From the NCBI GenBank assembly GCA_030544235.1, contig CM060463.1, forward strand, positions 34,555,920 to 34,619,919: a DNA stretch of 64,000 bases. The letters run 5' to 3'. The number at the start of each line of letters is the position of its first letter. The stretch's first letter is position 1. Positions 10,141-21,924 of the stretch are shown here, piece after piece. Under the pieces are notes generated by a model. The model saw nothing but the letters and a program-made list of their open reading frames with translations. It had not been told where the DNA came from and searched no databases. The translations under genes and the position numbers were made by a program. Source of the stretch: Lepturacanthus savala (Eukaryota; Chordata; Actinopteri; Scombriformes; Trichiuridae).

Positions 10141-10600
10141 CGCACGTAATATGTCCGTCTCTTCCCCTGCTGTCTTTGCTGCTCGGAGTGCATTGGCATC
10201 GGTCACATCCCGGGCGGCCAGTCGTGCCTCTGGCTCACGTCGCCTTCTGATCGAGCATCTTTGGCATCAGCAGATTGGCGGCGCGGCGTCTGGTGAGGAG
10301 TCGGCGCTCGGGCTGAGAGCCTTGTTTATTTTACCAGAGGCACAGCAGCCATACGGCGTCTGGCGACCCAGCGCTGTCGTGAAGGACATTAGCTTTATAT
10401 AACGATGATTGCAACGCGCCATAGCCCCTCCCCCTTCTCCAGCTCCTTCAGTGAGTGCAAACTTGGCCATCGTTTCACTTTTCCTACTTTCCTATTATCC
10501 AGATGTGCATTATCCTCTAACTGGTGTTTATCACCACAAGATAGGGGGCTCGGGTCACCTCTGGAGAGCTCACAGGTAATGGGCCTTGACATCTGAATTA
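10141..10600. other. CpG-containing single-copy block, possible regulatory element
   Basis: Markedly higher GC and CpG than the surroundings (GGCGGCGCGGCG near 10277; CGGCGCTCGGGC near 10301). An open frame at 10151-10402 (plus) has no recognisable domain and an Ala/Ser/Arg-rich composition expected of GC-rich DNA. TTTATATAAC at 10391 is TATA-like. No repeats. A conserved element or an unannotated noncoding exon would both fit. Confidence 0.3.
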
Positions 10601-11400
10601 GTCTGCTCTTTCAAAGGGTGATTAGCAAGCAGTTTAGGATTCTGAGGGGGATGTTGATAGGCAGACATAAACACAGGCAGGGTTGGAGGCCTTTGGGGAG
10701 GGTGGGGGTGCTGTCTCTCAGAGATTCATGACGGGAGACTTGCCAGTAATACAGCTCATCATGAAGTGGTCACGGTGTGGTTTTGCAGATGACAGGGGGT
10801 GGGATGGAGGGAGTTGACAGGCCCCCGGTGTGATTGCTGCGTTTGCGCTGGTGATTTAGCCACTCCAAGTGTAATTTTCATTAGCTGATACTGCAGTGTG
10901 AACAACGAACCAAGCTGCTGCCCTCGTAAACTTTATGAATATAGCAGCTCTTTTCAACTCGTTATACCGAAATCCTTTTTCCCGGCTGTGTCTTGGTTGT
11001 GTGAGTGGCTGGCCGGCCCAGCTGTCGTGCTCATCCCTCCTCCCCGGCTCTTTTATTATTCCCCGGCTGTGTCGTTCGATGCGTGTGCTTGTGGTGGCAG
11101 GGGAACGGCTGGCTTTGTAGAATCTTAATAGCGGTGGAGCGAGCTCCAAGCTTTCCATTCGCCGTTTTGCTGCAGGCGTGTGACTGAATGCCAATGAGAC
11201 ATCAGGGGTTGAGGCGGGAGGATCGGGCCAGATCTGAGCGGCTACAAAGCCCCTCACTAAGTGAGGAGCATGCACATCGGCTCCTAGAAGCTGCACGGAG
11301 AGGGGCGCTCAGGGTTATCGCAGCGCACCTATTCGTCAAGGTGTGCCCTCTCCTGCGCTGCTCTGTCAAGAGGAAGATAATCTTGATTCTGACTCAGTAA
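10601..11400. other. GC-rich single-copy block, possible conserved element
   Basis: Continues the CpG-containing region. Frames on both strands overlap here (minus 10856-11296, plus 10898-11128), a sign of composition rather than coding. None has a domain, signal peptide or transmembrane pattern. Homeobox-type motifs (GTGTAATTTTCATTAGC near 10869) are present. Regulatory function is inference. Confidence 0.3.
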
Positions 11401-11633
11401 TCATACAATGATAAATGATGCTGAAGCCAGCGACACAGAGTCCAAGCTAAATCTACACGGGTATTGGAGACAATCATCTCCTCTCCTCTCTCCTTCCTTC
11501 CTCTTCCCTCTCCTCTCCTCTGGAATTATGAAATGTTCTCTTTTTCCTTTTGGGTTGGACTGGAAAATGAAGTCTGATATGTGACTTATTGATATTTGCC
11601 TTCTTTCCATTTCTGAAAATGCTTGAATGCAGT

Positions 11634-11697
<64 letters not shown>

Positions 11698-12536
11698 TTG
11701 GAGAAGTGACTTATGAGCAATGACCTAAAATGTCCTGGGTGAATGAAAGAATCAATATTGAGTGTGTTCTGCAGATGGTTCCATGTAGTTGGTACACAGT
11801 AAATATATATTCATTTTATAATATATTCAAATATAATCTCCTCTTGTTATTAATATATTTATCATTGACTATCATTTTTATAAGTGAATAAAAAATATGT
11901 ATCAAAACTGCATTTGTAATATCATACATTAATACACATCCATTTTTTGTTAATATTTTATTGAATTTATTGAGTTTTATAAACAAGAAATGAAATTGGG
12001 GAAAAAAATTTGCTGAGATTTGCTGAGATTTTTTTCCTGTGTGTGTGTGTGATGTCACAACTTGAACATTGAGCCTGCTTAATTCTGAAGGTGACACTCA
12101 CAACACAGACTGTGAATGTCAACATTGGACTTGTTAATGTACAACAAAATTGAGAGCTGTAACGCTTATTCTCTCCTGTCCAAACACACACACACGCACA
12201 TATCAGCACATCAGCGCATTAATCTGTCTGTTTCGCAGCATGCACATGGTTCTCCGCATGACGCAGATGTTGCTTACAGTGGGATGGATTGATGGTTGAG
12301 CGCAGAAGCACACAGTCACCCAGTCATTGCTTAATCTGATTACCAACAGCTTCACACAGTCCTTGTAAACTGATGAAGGGAGGGCATCAGGGAGGGGACA
12401 GATGGACGGGCTGCGGCTGTTAACAGCTGTGGTTAACTCTGTTGTGTAATAGACAGTCATGATGTGCAGAAAGACGAAGGCATCTGATGATAAATTGCAT
12501 TATTATAGTAAGCACGATTGACAGTAGCTGCTACGT
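11401..12536. other. AT-rich sequence with microsatellites
   Basis: A pyrimidine tract (CTCCTCTCC repeats) at 11477-11521 and a long (TA)n at 11639-11696. The remaining sequence shows no gene or repeat copy. A direct repeat TTTGCTGAGATT occurs twice at about 12009-12031. Confidence 0.4.
11639..11696. repeat. (TA)29 microsatellite
   Basis: Perfect TA dinucleotide run. Confidence 0.97.
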
Positions 12537-13198
12537 AAGTTGCCCCCCCCACTAAAGATTTTTGTAAATACAAATAAATCATTTTGAATATTAAAGAAAT
12601 GTTAAATAATCTCACAACTCAAGTGCTGCTAAATGTAAAACAATTCATTTTTTAATTGCTGAAAAATTATGACCCCCTCTCTTATTCCTCAGGGGTTTGG
12701 TCCAGATGCTGTTTTCCAGTGGGCGGGCCCAGTGGCTAATGGCTAATTTTGACAGACCGCTAGTGGCTAGCTATGTGGAAGAAACCAGTCAAACTAACGT
12801 GTAGAAGCCAGCCTATCACACCACTTGTCCAAAATTTGTCCAAAATCACCCACTTTTTTTACTTGCTGGTTAAGATCAGACCTAATGATCGTCAAAGAGC
12901 TCTAACGATGAGTTTTTACCTCATTCATCATCTCATTTACGTGGCGTATAAAGATGGAACATTGCTATAACTTCTGTTATTACTTTTAATAACAGTTTAA
13001 AACATTTGATGGGCTCAACATGCAACTGCAAGGCAAGTTGCAAAGAAGTGTTAGAGAGAGAAGAAGATGGTAGTGACACATCATGGTAGCATGATACTGT
13101 AATATTTTTCATGTCCCCTACAGAAATGATTCTCTGAAAATGTACTATTTATTGTCCCCCCATCAATGAAATAGGATTTTGGCCCCTGGGAAGAACTA
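12537..13198 (-). mobile_element. Family Z hAT-like element, copy 1
   Basis: Read on the minus strand it begins CAGGGGCCAAAATCCTATTT and CATTGATGGGGGGACAATAA, matching 57315 onward. It ends in GTATTTACAAAAATCTTTAG followed by a G run, matching 58057-58090. The middle (TGGAAAACAGCATCTGGA on the minus strand) also matches 57917-57935. It is noncoding, and the outermost bases of the far end are missing. Confidence 0.7.
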
Positions 13199-13446
13199 AA
13201 CCTTGTTACATATTACATTGCATATCGAACATGTTTACCATTGATTCATTAAACTGAATTTCATCATGAAGCAGATTGGCTCACGCTGATTAACATCACA
13301 TTAATTATGCTTTTTAGCCTCTCTAGCTATCCACCATCCTGAATGTGTTTCACAGCAGCATATAAGTGTGGTGAGAGTGGAGGAGCTGAGTGGTGGCAGC
13401 TGCTGCTGGAGGAGCCTCTGTCAGACAGGGAGGACACCGACCAACA
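13199..13446. other. Single-copy sequence, nothing recognised
   Basis: No gene or repeat copy seen. Confidence 0.45.
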
Positions 13447-14036
13447 GGAGTAACGCGTTACAAAAACAATAAATTACTGTAATGCATTGATTTTTGCTGT
13501 AATGCAATAATGTAAGGTGTTTCAGAAATAAAAGGTAATATTTTACTATGTACAAATGTCAATAAAACAAATTACAATGCATTTTAACCACTTTCAACAG
13601 TGGAATTGCATTTGGAAAATTCACAACAATAATGACAAAGGTGAGCTATATTCAGATCTCCAAATCCATATTTCCATTTTTTTTTTGGTGAGGGTAACTT
13701 GAGTAATGCAATAGTAGTGTAATGCTTTCATTTGCAATCAGTCATTTTCTACACCTGCTTATTCCTCATTAGGGTCGTGGGTGTCTGCTGGAGCCAATCC
13801 CAGTACGTTACAGTAAAGACAGGCAGGGATACACACCAGGAATCACATGGGGCACACACACCATTCACTCACACACACCATGTGGTATTGAATTTCCAAC
13901 CTTTTTGCTGTGAGGCAACAGCACTACCCACTGCTCCACCGTGTCACCCGCCTTACATTTTAAATACAGTAATATTGTAATGTAATAAATAACTTTGAAA
14001 TGACAGTAACAAATAACAAAATGACACATTTTTGAA
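13447..14036 (+). mobile_element. Family H hAT-like element, truncated copy with nested SINE
   Basis: GGAGTAACGCGTTACAAAAA, GTAATGCATT, AATAATGACAAAGGTGAGCT and CTTACATTTTAAATACAGTA match the complete copy at 40844-41687 in order. Both outer termini are lost, and most of the transposase-relic region is deleted. The SINE at about 13734-13949 interrupts the block that is continuous at 41560-41600. Confidence 0.75.
13734..13949 (-). mobile_element. tRNA-like SINE, copy a (internally deleted)
   Basis: Shares CAGTCATTTTCTA-ACCTGCTTATTCC and TGCTGTGAGGCAACAGC-ACC-CTGC-CCACCGTGTCACCC with four other copies. The middle (about 140 bp) is missing. Flanking GCTTTCATTT and GCCTTACATTT are a plausible decayed target duplication. 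Confidence 0.75.
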
Positions 14037-14157
14037 CATATCCCTGGCTGCACTTGACCCTTCCCACCCCTTGTTAACACTTGAGAAAGTTTGGTACCTG
14101 GCAGAACCTCAGTCCCCCTGTATCCTGTATTCTTGTGAACTGGAATATCTATCAATC

Positions 14158-14230
14158 AATTAATCATTCAATCTTTATTTATATAGCACTTTTCATTTAA
14201 AAACATAACACAAAGTGCTTCAGAAAAGAA
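14158..14230 (-). mobile_element. L2/Rex-type LINE 3' tail
   Basis: On the minus strand it reads GAAGCACTTTGTG, then GTGCTATATAAATAAAGATT and an ATTGATTG simple tail. This resembles the 3' end of L2/CR1-group LINEs in fish. No coding part is attached. Confidence 0.6.
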
Positions 14231-14275
14231 AACTGGTAGACAGATAAAGAGTAACCCCCTTCCCCTTTCCACATA

Positions 14276-14276
<1 letters not shown>

Positions 14277-14329
<53 letters not shown>
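14277..14329. repeat. (AC)n microsatellite
   Basis: About 26 AC units. Confidence 0.97.
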
Positions 14330-14335
<6 letters not shown>

Positions 14336-14933
14336 CATACATACATATACACAACACTAGCAAGTGATGGGTTAGAACAAAATATGGTGCCAACAAAATG
14401 TGCTAGAGGGAGTGCAGAGAATATTTATCATCATTTAATTATTATAGATTATATTTATGATAAGATATAATTTATTGTGCCCTTAGGAACATCTTTTTCT
14501 TGGGCACAGCATGGCTGCATCACAAACATTCATTTCCCATACATAGCCAGCTTTAATCATTCATATGCTACGAAACAGCAAACGGATACAACACCTCAGA
14601 TTGTCTTTAAATAGCTGCAGTTTGTGCTTCAAACTTGTACTAGAAGCCAGAAGCAGGAGTCTCCTCTTTTTGTAGCTCTGGATCACGGAGGCATCTCTTC
14701 CTCTCGCAGATCTTGTGGGTTCTGTTGTTGCTGCTTGATTATTTCTGTTCTTAATGCTGCTGCTTTCTTTTGCAATTGTTTTGCATTGATAGAAATTCAT
14801 TATGAATAAATGTTTCTGTAGGAGCTCAGCTTCTTTTTTCTTTGACGTTCTTTGATGTGTTTTGATGCTTTGCTGTTATGCTTTTTTTGGTTGGAAGACA
14901 TGTTTTTTCTCTCGTATACATACACAAACAATG
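14330..14933. other. Sequence without recognised gene
   Basis: No domain in any frame and no second copy in the window. Confidence 0.4.
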
Positions 14934-15452
14934 TTAACCCTCAATTGCATAGTGTTGCCATATGGCAATGATAACTTTATCTTCATTTTTCTAGAAAGCT
15001 GTAATATAAAATCTATGTTTTTACAGTTAGTTGTGAAAAGGGGGCTTTTATTTTGACCATTACATGACCAGACTAAACCTGGTCTCTCTTTTTGCTCATG
15101 GACATTTGACATGTTGAGCATCAATGTCTTAAAACTGAAAGTTGCCTTTTATTCAGAATTTTAGAAAATGTTCACCAAATAAAAATTGAACTCACTATCT
15201 GGGGTAAGTAAACCTTATTTATTCTTTTTGATTTACATTAAATTCATTTTTGATGTTTTTTTTTTTCTAATTTGCTAAAATAGATTTTTGCCTTATGGTA
15301 ACAATATGCAAATATGGAAAAATCCTGGTGTATACAACCTAAAGGAGTCCCATTGACTTACTGAAACTTTATTATTTAGGCCATTTTAATTTCAAAACAT
15401 CCAAAATATGTTTTACCATGTTCAGGTAATATTTCATGCAATAGACATGTAA
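14934..15452 (+). mobile_element. Family P piggyBac-like MITE, copy 1
   Basis: Starts TTAACCCTCAATTGCATAGT, ends TATTTCATGCAATAGACATG (decayed GGGTTAA). Near both ends are the palindromes TTGCCATATGGCAA (14955 region) and TTGCCTTATGGTAAC (15288 region). Internal blocks GTTTTTACAGTTAGTTGTGA, GGGGGCTTTTATTTTGA and AGTCCCATTGACTTAC are shared with the other copies. TTAA at the left end fits piggyBac target choice. Noncoding. Confidence 0.75.
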
Positions 15453-18173
15453 AATCTGTTATTCAAGAGAGGTTTAACAGTATATTATGCATGGGTATGA
15501 TACAATAATGATTTTGGCTTATTCAGTGATTTGAAATCAGTATCAATTAATATTTTTAATTTTGCCCAAAAGATTTTTTTTTCACTTGCAAAGAGTGAAC
15601 AAGACCACACAGTCAACATTTCACATGTATTCTCATTTTCTAGGAATGGGGAGCATTAAACTTTATTGATATTGATAATGTTATCAAGGCTTCTTAATAA
15701 CAAAATGTATGGAAGATGCCAATACATGTTTAAAAAACTGCCATTACCTTTGCTTATTATTGATTTAATATTACTACAAAAACAAAAAAAACAACAAACA
15801 ATCTCATCCATACATCTGTATTTATTCAAGTTTCTCACTAAAAGCAGTTCTTGAAGATTAATGCACATGATGTTTTATTCACCTTCACTAATCCCCACTT
15901 TATTGAGCAGGCCTTGAACACATCATAATTGAAATCTGTGGCACGTTGTATAACTCGCTAACAAGCTCTTGTTCTGTTTATTTCACCATGGATTTAGACA
16001 CCGGATTATTGTCTTTCCTAACGGGACTCATTTCAAGGTTTGAGTTTTGACTTTGCTGAAATGCATTCAAAGTTTTTCATTCTCCAAGTGATGCGACTCG
16101 AAATACATATTGGAGGAAGGAGAAGAAAATGTTTTTATATAGCATATTTCATGCAAAGAACAACACTGTGTTCACGAGATCAATACAATAAAATATAACA
16201 AAACACAACGGACAAACAGATGCTTATCCATAATATATAGGATGCCTCGACTTGACTGTACTAATGTTATTGATAAACCTTATTGATTTTGGGGTTATAA
16301 AAAGGTAAGTGTGTGTGTGTATGTGTGTGTGTGTGTGTGTATGTGTTAGGGGGGAGCCGGTTCAACTTTTAAAATGAACTATACTTATATTACGTATTCA
16401 TAGGATGTTGAAATTTTAATGGAGGAGAAGGAGTAGACATAATCTTAAAGATAGTTATGAGATAATTAAAAAAATGTGATAAATCCACATCAGAAAACAC
16501 ATTATTATTATTCAAAGAAGAAGCAGTTTGTATACATCTTAAAGCATATCATGAAGGATCTGTATAAATGAATCTATAAATGGATATAGATATATAAGTG
16601 GATGATCTCTAACAGTAATAGGTGTATGAGTGGGTTGAGGGTATACAGGGGAACACTGGAACTGCAAGAAAACTCCTGCTCTGCTAAATAAATGACAGCA
16701 TTAAAACAATAAATATTGTTTTAATATTGATAAATGCATTATCTGCATTGCAAACCAATTTTTAGATCAATACAACAATCTAAAAAGAATAATTGCTGTT
16801 TACCTATCAATATTGTTGAACTGCACCATATAAATTGATGCAATAGATGAATTGTCATCCCTTTAAAACTTAATAAAGTTACATATTGACAGTCTTGCAG
16901 CAGCTTAAGCCTGACTCATTGACTGGGGAAGAGATGTTAATTCTTCCCCTCATAGACGGACAGATCTGAAGCTGCTCTCACTCACTATCACCCCCTAAGG
17001 TACAAAGTGGTATTAGGATTATTATTATTACTATGGTATTAGAATTAACATTAGAAGACAGGAAAGGCTGCGCATAACTGGTTAGCACACTCACTTCCAT
17101 AGATATCAATATCAATCCAATGACTTCATGTAAAAATTGTTATTCTTCACATTCTTCAAACCCCAGTGTGGTAGCTACTAGTAATTTCCTCCTCCCTGAT
17201 TGCAGTTTCTCAGGGTCAATTGCCTGCAGTATTTTTTTATTGCAGCGTTAAAATGTGATTCATTTATTCTGTGTTAGTTCATCATCAAGTGTCTTTAAGA
17301 ACTAGGAGAAGTGCAAACTAAATTTGATTTATTATCATCATGGTGATGGGCTTTCATGTTCGGTTGTGGGATTTGAAAGAAAAATCCTTGGCGAAGTTGT
17401 GAATTTGAGGTGAGATTGAATTGAGCGTGCAAAGGTATGATGACGAGTCAGGATTTTTCCAATTTTTTAAATAAATTGTAACTCAAAGACCTGAGATAAA
17501 CAGCATCTGACATCCAAAGGAGCCAAAGCGGTGCAAAATAATCAAGTATTTATTTGTTCCTAGACTCAACATAAAAGTAGCATCATAAAAGTTTATTTCT
17601 GAGGTAAATCCCCACAGTAAGCCTTTGAAAAAGTTTTCAGTGTGGATTAAAAGACTGACAGTCATCAATTAGAATCCGGTTTTCCACCCTACTGCTGCTG
17701 CTTCCCTTTTTGCCAGATTACAATATGTGGAAGCTTTGAAGATTTGTTACTCACACTGGAATATAACTTCTTTTGATTCATCTACATTTCAAACAAGTTT
17801 GAGATCATATAGCTGCAATTGCACTAAATATAAAACATCGGTTGTGTATGCATGTGTGTCACTGAAGCCTTTTATCTCGTCCGGGTAGAAAAGTGGCAAA
17901 TAAAACCTAACGATCCACCACTGTCAACTTTCCTTCTGCCATCACAAGGACACGCCGTTCTGTTGCAGTTGAGCTGCAATTTCATACAAAATGTCAGAGA
18001 CATGTTTAAAAAAATCTGGTTTCTGCTCTGGAATTAGTTCACTGATCTGTTGACTACATCTGTGTTTATTGTTCTATTGTTTGATAAAATTTGACTTGAT
18101 GTTAAAGCCAATGCATGCATATTTTACATGCATGCAATGATATACCTACCATTCTATCATCGAGGGTGATATT
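15453..18173. other. AT-rich gene-free stretch
   Basis: No gene-like frame, RNA gene or family copy is recognised across about 2.7 kb. It contains a (GT)n microsatellite at 16309-16346 and poly-A near 15777-15797. Confidence 0.4.
16309..16346. repeat. Imperfect (GT)n microsatellite
   Basis: GT units with two GTAT interruptions. Confidence 0.9.
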
Positions 18174-18462
18174 AGGTAAATTGGGTCAGTTTTTGGTAAA
18201 TCGCTTGGGACAATAACACAATCAATACCAAATATGCCTTTTCCGTGTATATTGATGATTAATAATGACTGTTTCTGATCAGTTTGTGTTTGAATTATGT
18301 GATAAAATATAATTATTTAGGCCCTATAAATACACCATAGAAACCATAAACTAATCAAATCACCTGTTACTTGTCAACCACAGGTATCAATCATTGGGTC
18401 TAATTTCCAGAGGGGCTCCCAACACCCAAACCTGAAATGAACCATTTTACCTGATATCACCC
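18174..18462 (-). mobile_element. Family G MITE, copy 2 (internally deleted)
   Basis: Left end GGGTGATATTAGGTAAATTG, right end TTTTACCTGATATCACCC, then TA. It shares TTGGTAAATCGCTTGGGAC, ATAATGACTGTTTCTGATCA and AATTTCCAGAGGGGCT with the other copies, and has lost about 260 bp of the middle. Confidence 0.8.
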
Positions 18463-18654
18463 TATATTTTATTAATTTCTCATACATTTTTTTATGCACT
18501 TGTGTTAAAGGTGCCAATTATGATGATGCATACACAAAGTGTTTCAAATTGGCTCCACAGTGATTAATTAAAACATTGAAATGCTCTCAAAAAACAAGTA
18601 GTATTATATATTATAACAATATTACATTAATTTTCAATGAACTATTGAGGACTA

Positions 18655-18747
18655 TTACTTGTTAAAGATTTTTATTTTTGCAACAGCATTTCTACTTCTA
18701 CTAAAGTAAAAGATGTGATTAGTTCACCCCCCACTGATAAAAAAGCA
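18655..18747 (+). mobile_element. Family S repeat, 3' end fragment
   Basis: TTACTTGTTAAAGA-TTTTTAT and ACTTCTACTAAAGTAAAAGA followed by CCCCACTG match the right terminus of the family S repeat. Confidence 0.5.
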
Positions 18748-18759
18748 CCAGACTCCTGT

Positions 18760-18930
18760 AACTGTTCATTGTTGTCATTAGGAATCAATCTGATCATTTT
18801 CTTGATTAATAGATTTTTTGGTCTACAAAATGTCAGGAAATAAGGAAAAATGTCTATAATAATTTCCCAGAGCCCATGGTGATGTCTGGTGGAATGTTTG
18901 TTTTGTCCAAACAACCGTCTAACTCATGCA
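18760..18930 (+). mobile_element. Family T hAT-like fragment
   Basis: TCTTGATTAATAGATTTTTT, GGTCTACAAAATGTCAGGAA and TTCCCAGAGCCCA resemble the interior of the TAGGGCTGCAAC hAT group. Both ends are lost. Confidence 0.5.
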
Positions 18931-19817
18931 GGGATTCAGCTACTATCATCAGTGACTAAGTAGACAGTATTGACATTTAGGAAGCTGGTGCTTCAATGAC
19001 TCAAGTCTATTAATGGATTATAAAAACAGCTTTCTACTCAATCGTGGAATTAAGTATTTAGTTTCCTGTTTTACTAAACCTGAACTTTTATGAAGAATTG
19101 ATTTATATCTTATTTATGTTTTTCTCCATTTTTCTCATCAAATCCAAATTGATGAAGCCTATAACATATTTATCTTCCATTCCAAAAGATTTGTTAGTCT
19201 TACGAGGGACCAGGGCTGTGCTGTGGCGCTTCAGGCCAGATGATGCAGTGTGGAATCATGATCTCTCCTCTGATTCATTACAGACTCAGACAGTTTGTGT
19301 TTTGACATGGCTGAGCGTGACCTCGAGCCCTGGTCTGTCTGGATGGCTGTTTTATACCTGGCTGAGCAACCCTGCCATTGGCAGTCACCCACACATAAAC
19401 GTATCTCCAAACAAATCCAAAAGGACACACATACACACATGCACACACAAAAGATGCTAGATTGGACAAAATGATGAAGGCGAAAGTCCATAAAAGGCTT
19501 CTGATGATATTCGCATGGAATTAGCATCAAACATTTGCATTATAAATTTTATGATGCGATTGCAGGTTGACATTTGAATAGTTAATACAGTAAAATAGAC
19601 TTTCTCTGGGTCAACTATTGCAGGAGCAAGCAGCAGGCTGTGCTTCTAAAAGTTCATTTAAAAATATGGATGATGAAAATTCCACTTGTAGCTCCCTCCA
19701 CTATTTTGAAATGGATGCTAATTCTCAGCCTTTGCTTTTTTGACGCTGCCTTTTTTCATTTGAGGCATAGAAGTCACTTATGAGGATATATTTTGCAATT
19801 AAATTAAGGTGGTTTTA

Positions 19818-19877
<60 letters not shown>

Positions 19878-20512
19878 TCATGAATTTGAAACTAAAATTG
19901 TATTTTACACTTCATAGGATATCCAATTAACATAAGAGAATGAGTTGGTAAAACTCACATTGTTCTGAAAACACAATCAGCCTTGCGAGGAACCCTGCCT
20001 TCCATTCCCTGACAGAGTTGTTCTCATAAATATATTTAAAATTGCTGCATTGTTGCCTGCATCTCTGCAGACAAAAACATGGCGTGTATCTCCATGTTCT
20101 AATTCATAAACACACATTGTTCATCATGCACAAAAACTCCTCAACAAAACGTTTTACTCGTGAAAGGATTTGCGAGAAAAATAAGAAAATCCAATTTTTT
20201 TTTTTTTGTATTGATAAAAATCCCATTTACAGACCGGCATAGCAGATATATATTCCTCCATTTGTTAGTCAGATGCCCCAGGAAGACCTCTGCTGTTTGA
20301 AATTTTTAGATTGCATTAGCAGTAAAAGGTATTGAAATAACAATGAGGCCAAGGAAAAATAGTCTGTTTGGCTGGCGAGCTCACACAATGTCTCAGCCTT
20401 AAGGCCACGTACCAAACCAATTTTCTCTGGATACATAGGAGCAAAAAAAAATTGATCTGTGCAAATAGACTGCCGAGGCCTGACAGAGGAATTACACAAC
20501 CCAGACGAATAT
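18931..20512. other. Gene-free stretch with simple repeats
   Basis: (GT)n/(AT)n array at 19818-19874 and a poly-T near 20196. Frames at 19098-19530 overlap on both strands and carry no domain. Confidence 0.4.
19818..19874. repeat. Compound (GT)n(AT)n microsatellite
   Basis: Six GT units followed by about 22 AT units. Confidence 0.95.
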
Positions 20513-20562
20513 ATCCACTTATCCATCCATCGGTCCATCTATCCATCTGTCCATTCAACCAT
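20513..20562. repeat. Degenerate (ATCC/ATCT)n
   Basis: Tetranucleotide array of CATC/ATCC type units. It makes a spurious long frame on the plus strand (20368-20904). Confidence 0.8.
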
Positions 20563-21034
20563 CACCGCCAGACATCGCTTTCCCTGACAGGGATGTTGCT
20601 CACTGTGACAGGCTTATTGACAGGCCGGAGAGAAGCAGGATTAAGGGACTCGAGGAACGACACGAGTGCTTGTCAGGCTGATGCGGAGGGTGAGGTTTAC
20701 ACGCTGTCGACAGGCTCAACGTACCTCTGTAGCATGCATGGAATCCATGTGGCTGCTCCTCAGCAGACAGAGGAGCCTATTATTTTGATGAAAACCAGTT
20801 GGACCAGTCTGTCACCTTTAGTAATGCACGGTTGTCGTTGGATACCTTTTTTTTTTTTATTTTTTTTGCTCATCTCTGTAACTCAGAAGGGGAAACACTT
20901 GTGAATTGATTGTAATTGCTTTCCTGACCTTTTTAAAAGGGAAATAAAGCAATTTGGTTAAAGGTCTAATATGTGACCCTTTTTGCATTAAAATGACTAA
21001 AGCTATGTTAGATATTTTCTTGAGTACTTTTATT
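20563..21034. other. Single-copy sequence, no gene seen
   Basis: Balanced composition up to about 20790, then AT-rich. The frame running through it begins before the ATCC array and lacks any domain. Confidence 0.35.
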
Positions 21035-21700
21035 TAGGGCTGCAACTAATGGCTATTATGATTAATCTTTTGATTACTGAAACGATTAATCGATTTGTCA
21101 GTCATTTTCTATACCTGCTTATTCCTCATTAGGGTCGCAGGGGTCTGCTGGAGCCTATCCCAGTGCGTTACGGCGAGAGGCAGGGATACACCCCAGATGG
21201 TCGCCAGCCAATCGTGGGGGACACACACCATTCACTCACACACTCACACCTACGGGCAATTTAGAGTTGCCAATTGTTGCATGTTTTTGGACTGTGGGAG
21301 GAAGCCGGAGTACCCGGTGAAAACCCACGCAGACACGGGGAGAACATGCAAACTCCACACAGAAAGGTCCCAGACCCAGGACCAAGGAGGTCTTGAACCT
21401 GCGACCTTCTTGCTGTGAGGCAACAGCGCTAACCCCTGCTCCACCGTGTCGCCCTTAATCGATTTGTCTGGTTCATAAAGTTGTATAAAATGTCAATCAC
21501 TATTTCCCGAAACTAAAGATTCAACCTAAAATGTTTTTTTTTTCAGTCTACAACACAAAGATGATTAGTTTACTATTATAGCATACTAAAGAAAACAGAA
21601 AATAACCAGAATTGAAAAGCTGGAGCCAGAGAATTTGGACATTATCTTCTTAAAAAAAAAAAAAAATGTGATTAAAAAAATCACAAAAAAATTTGTGATT
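21035..21700 (+). mobile_element. Family T hAT-like MITE with nested SINE
   Basis: Begins TAGGGCTGCAACTAATGGCT and continues with TTACTGAAACGATTAATCGA, then after the SINE with GGTTCATAAAGTTGTATAAA and GCTGGAGCCAGAGAATTTGG. Noncoding. Confidence 0.7.
21100..21454 (-). mobile_element. tRNA-like SINE, copy b (full length)
   Basis: A 355-bp element flanked by perfect 14-bp duplications TTAATCGATTTGTC (21086-21099, 21455-21468). On the minus strand it starts GGGCGACACGGTGGAGCAGG, with an A-box-like TGGAGCAGGGG and, about 35 bases on, a B-box-like GGTTCAAGACC. This tRNA-like head plus a long duplication indicates retroposition by LINE machinery. It ends in GACT-type repeats. The reading frames it contains are by-products. 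Confidence 0.85.
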
Positions 21701-21924
21701 AGTGTAAGAGTTGGAAATGAATAGACTAATCAACACATTTTTGCTTGTCTACTTTCATCATCAGCATTTTTTAAACCTAGAGAAATACATAATTATTAAT
21801 TTAATAATGTCAGTGTCATGGTATGATGATATTATGATGCACTTTACTGTACTGTACATCTTGTTAGTAAAATATGGGACAATTATCATCCATGTCCAAA
21901 TATTCTAAAGGTATAAATAATTGA
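21701..21924. other. AT-rich sequence, nothing recognised
   Basis: Poly-A near 21651-21665 precedes it. No gene or repeat copy. Confidence 0.4.

Noticed and set aside
10856..11296. 146-codon minus-strand frame
   Set aside because: Overlaps open frames on the other strand in CpG-rich DNA and shows no family signature.
14277..14329. CRISPR-like array or other spaced repeats
   Set aside because: Only simple dinucleotide repeats; no spaced direct repeats with unique spacers anywhere in the window.
20368..20904. 178-codon plus-strand frame
   Set aside because: It runs through a degenerate ATCC array and a poly-T stretch, has no domain and no codon pattern. Chance frame.
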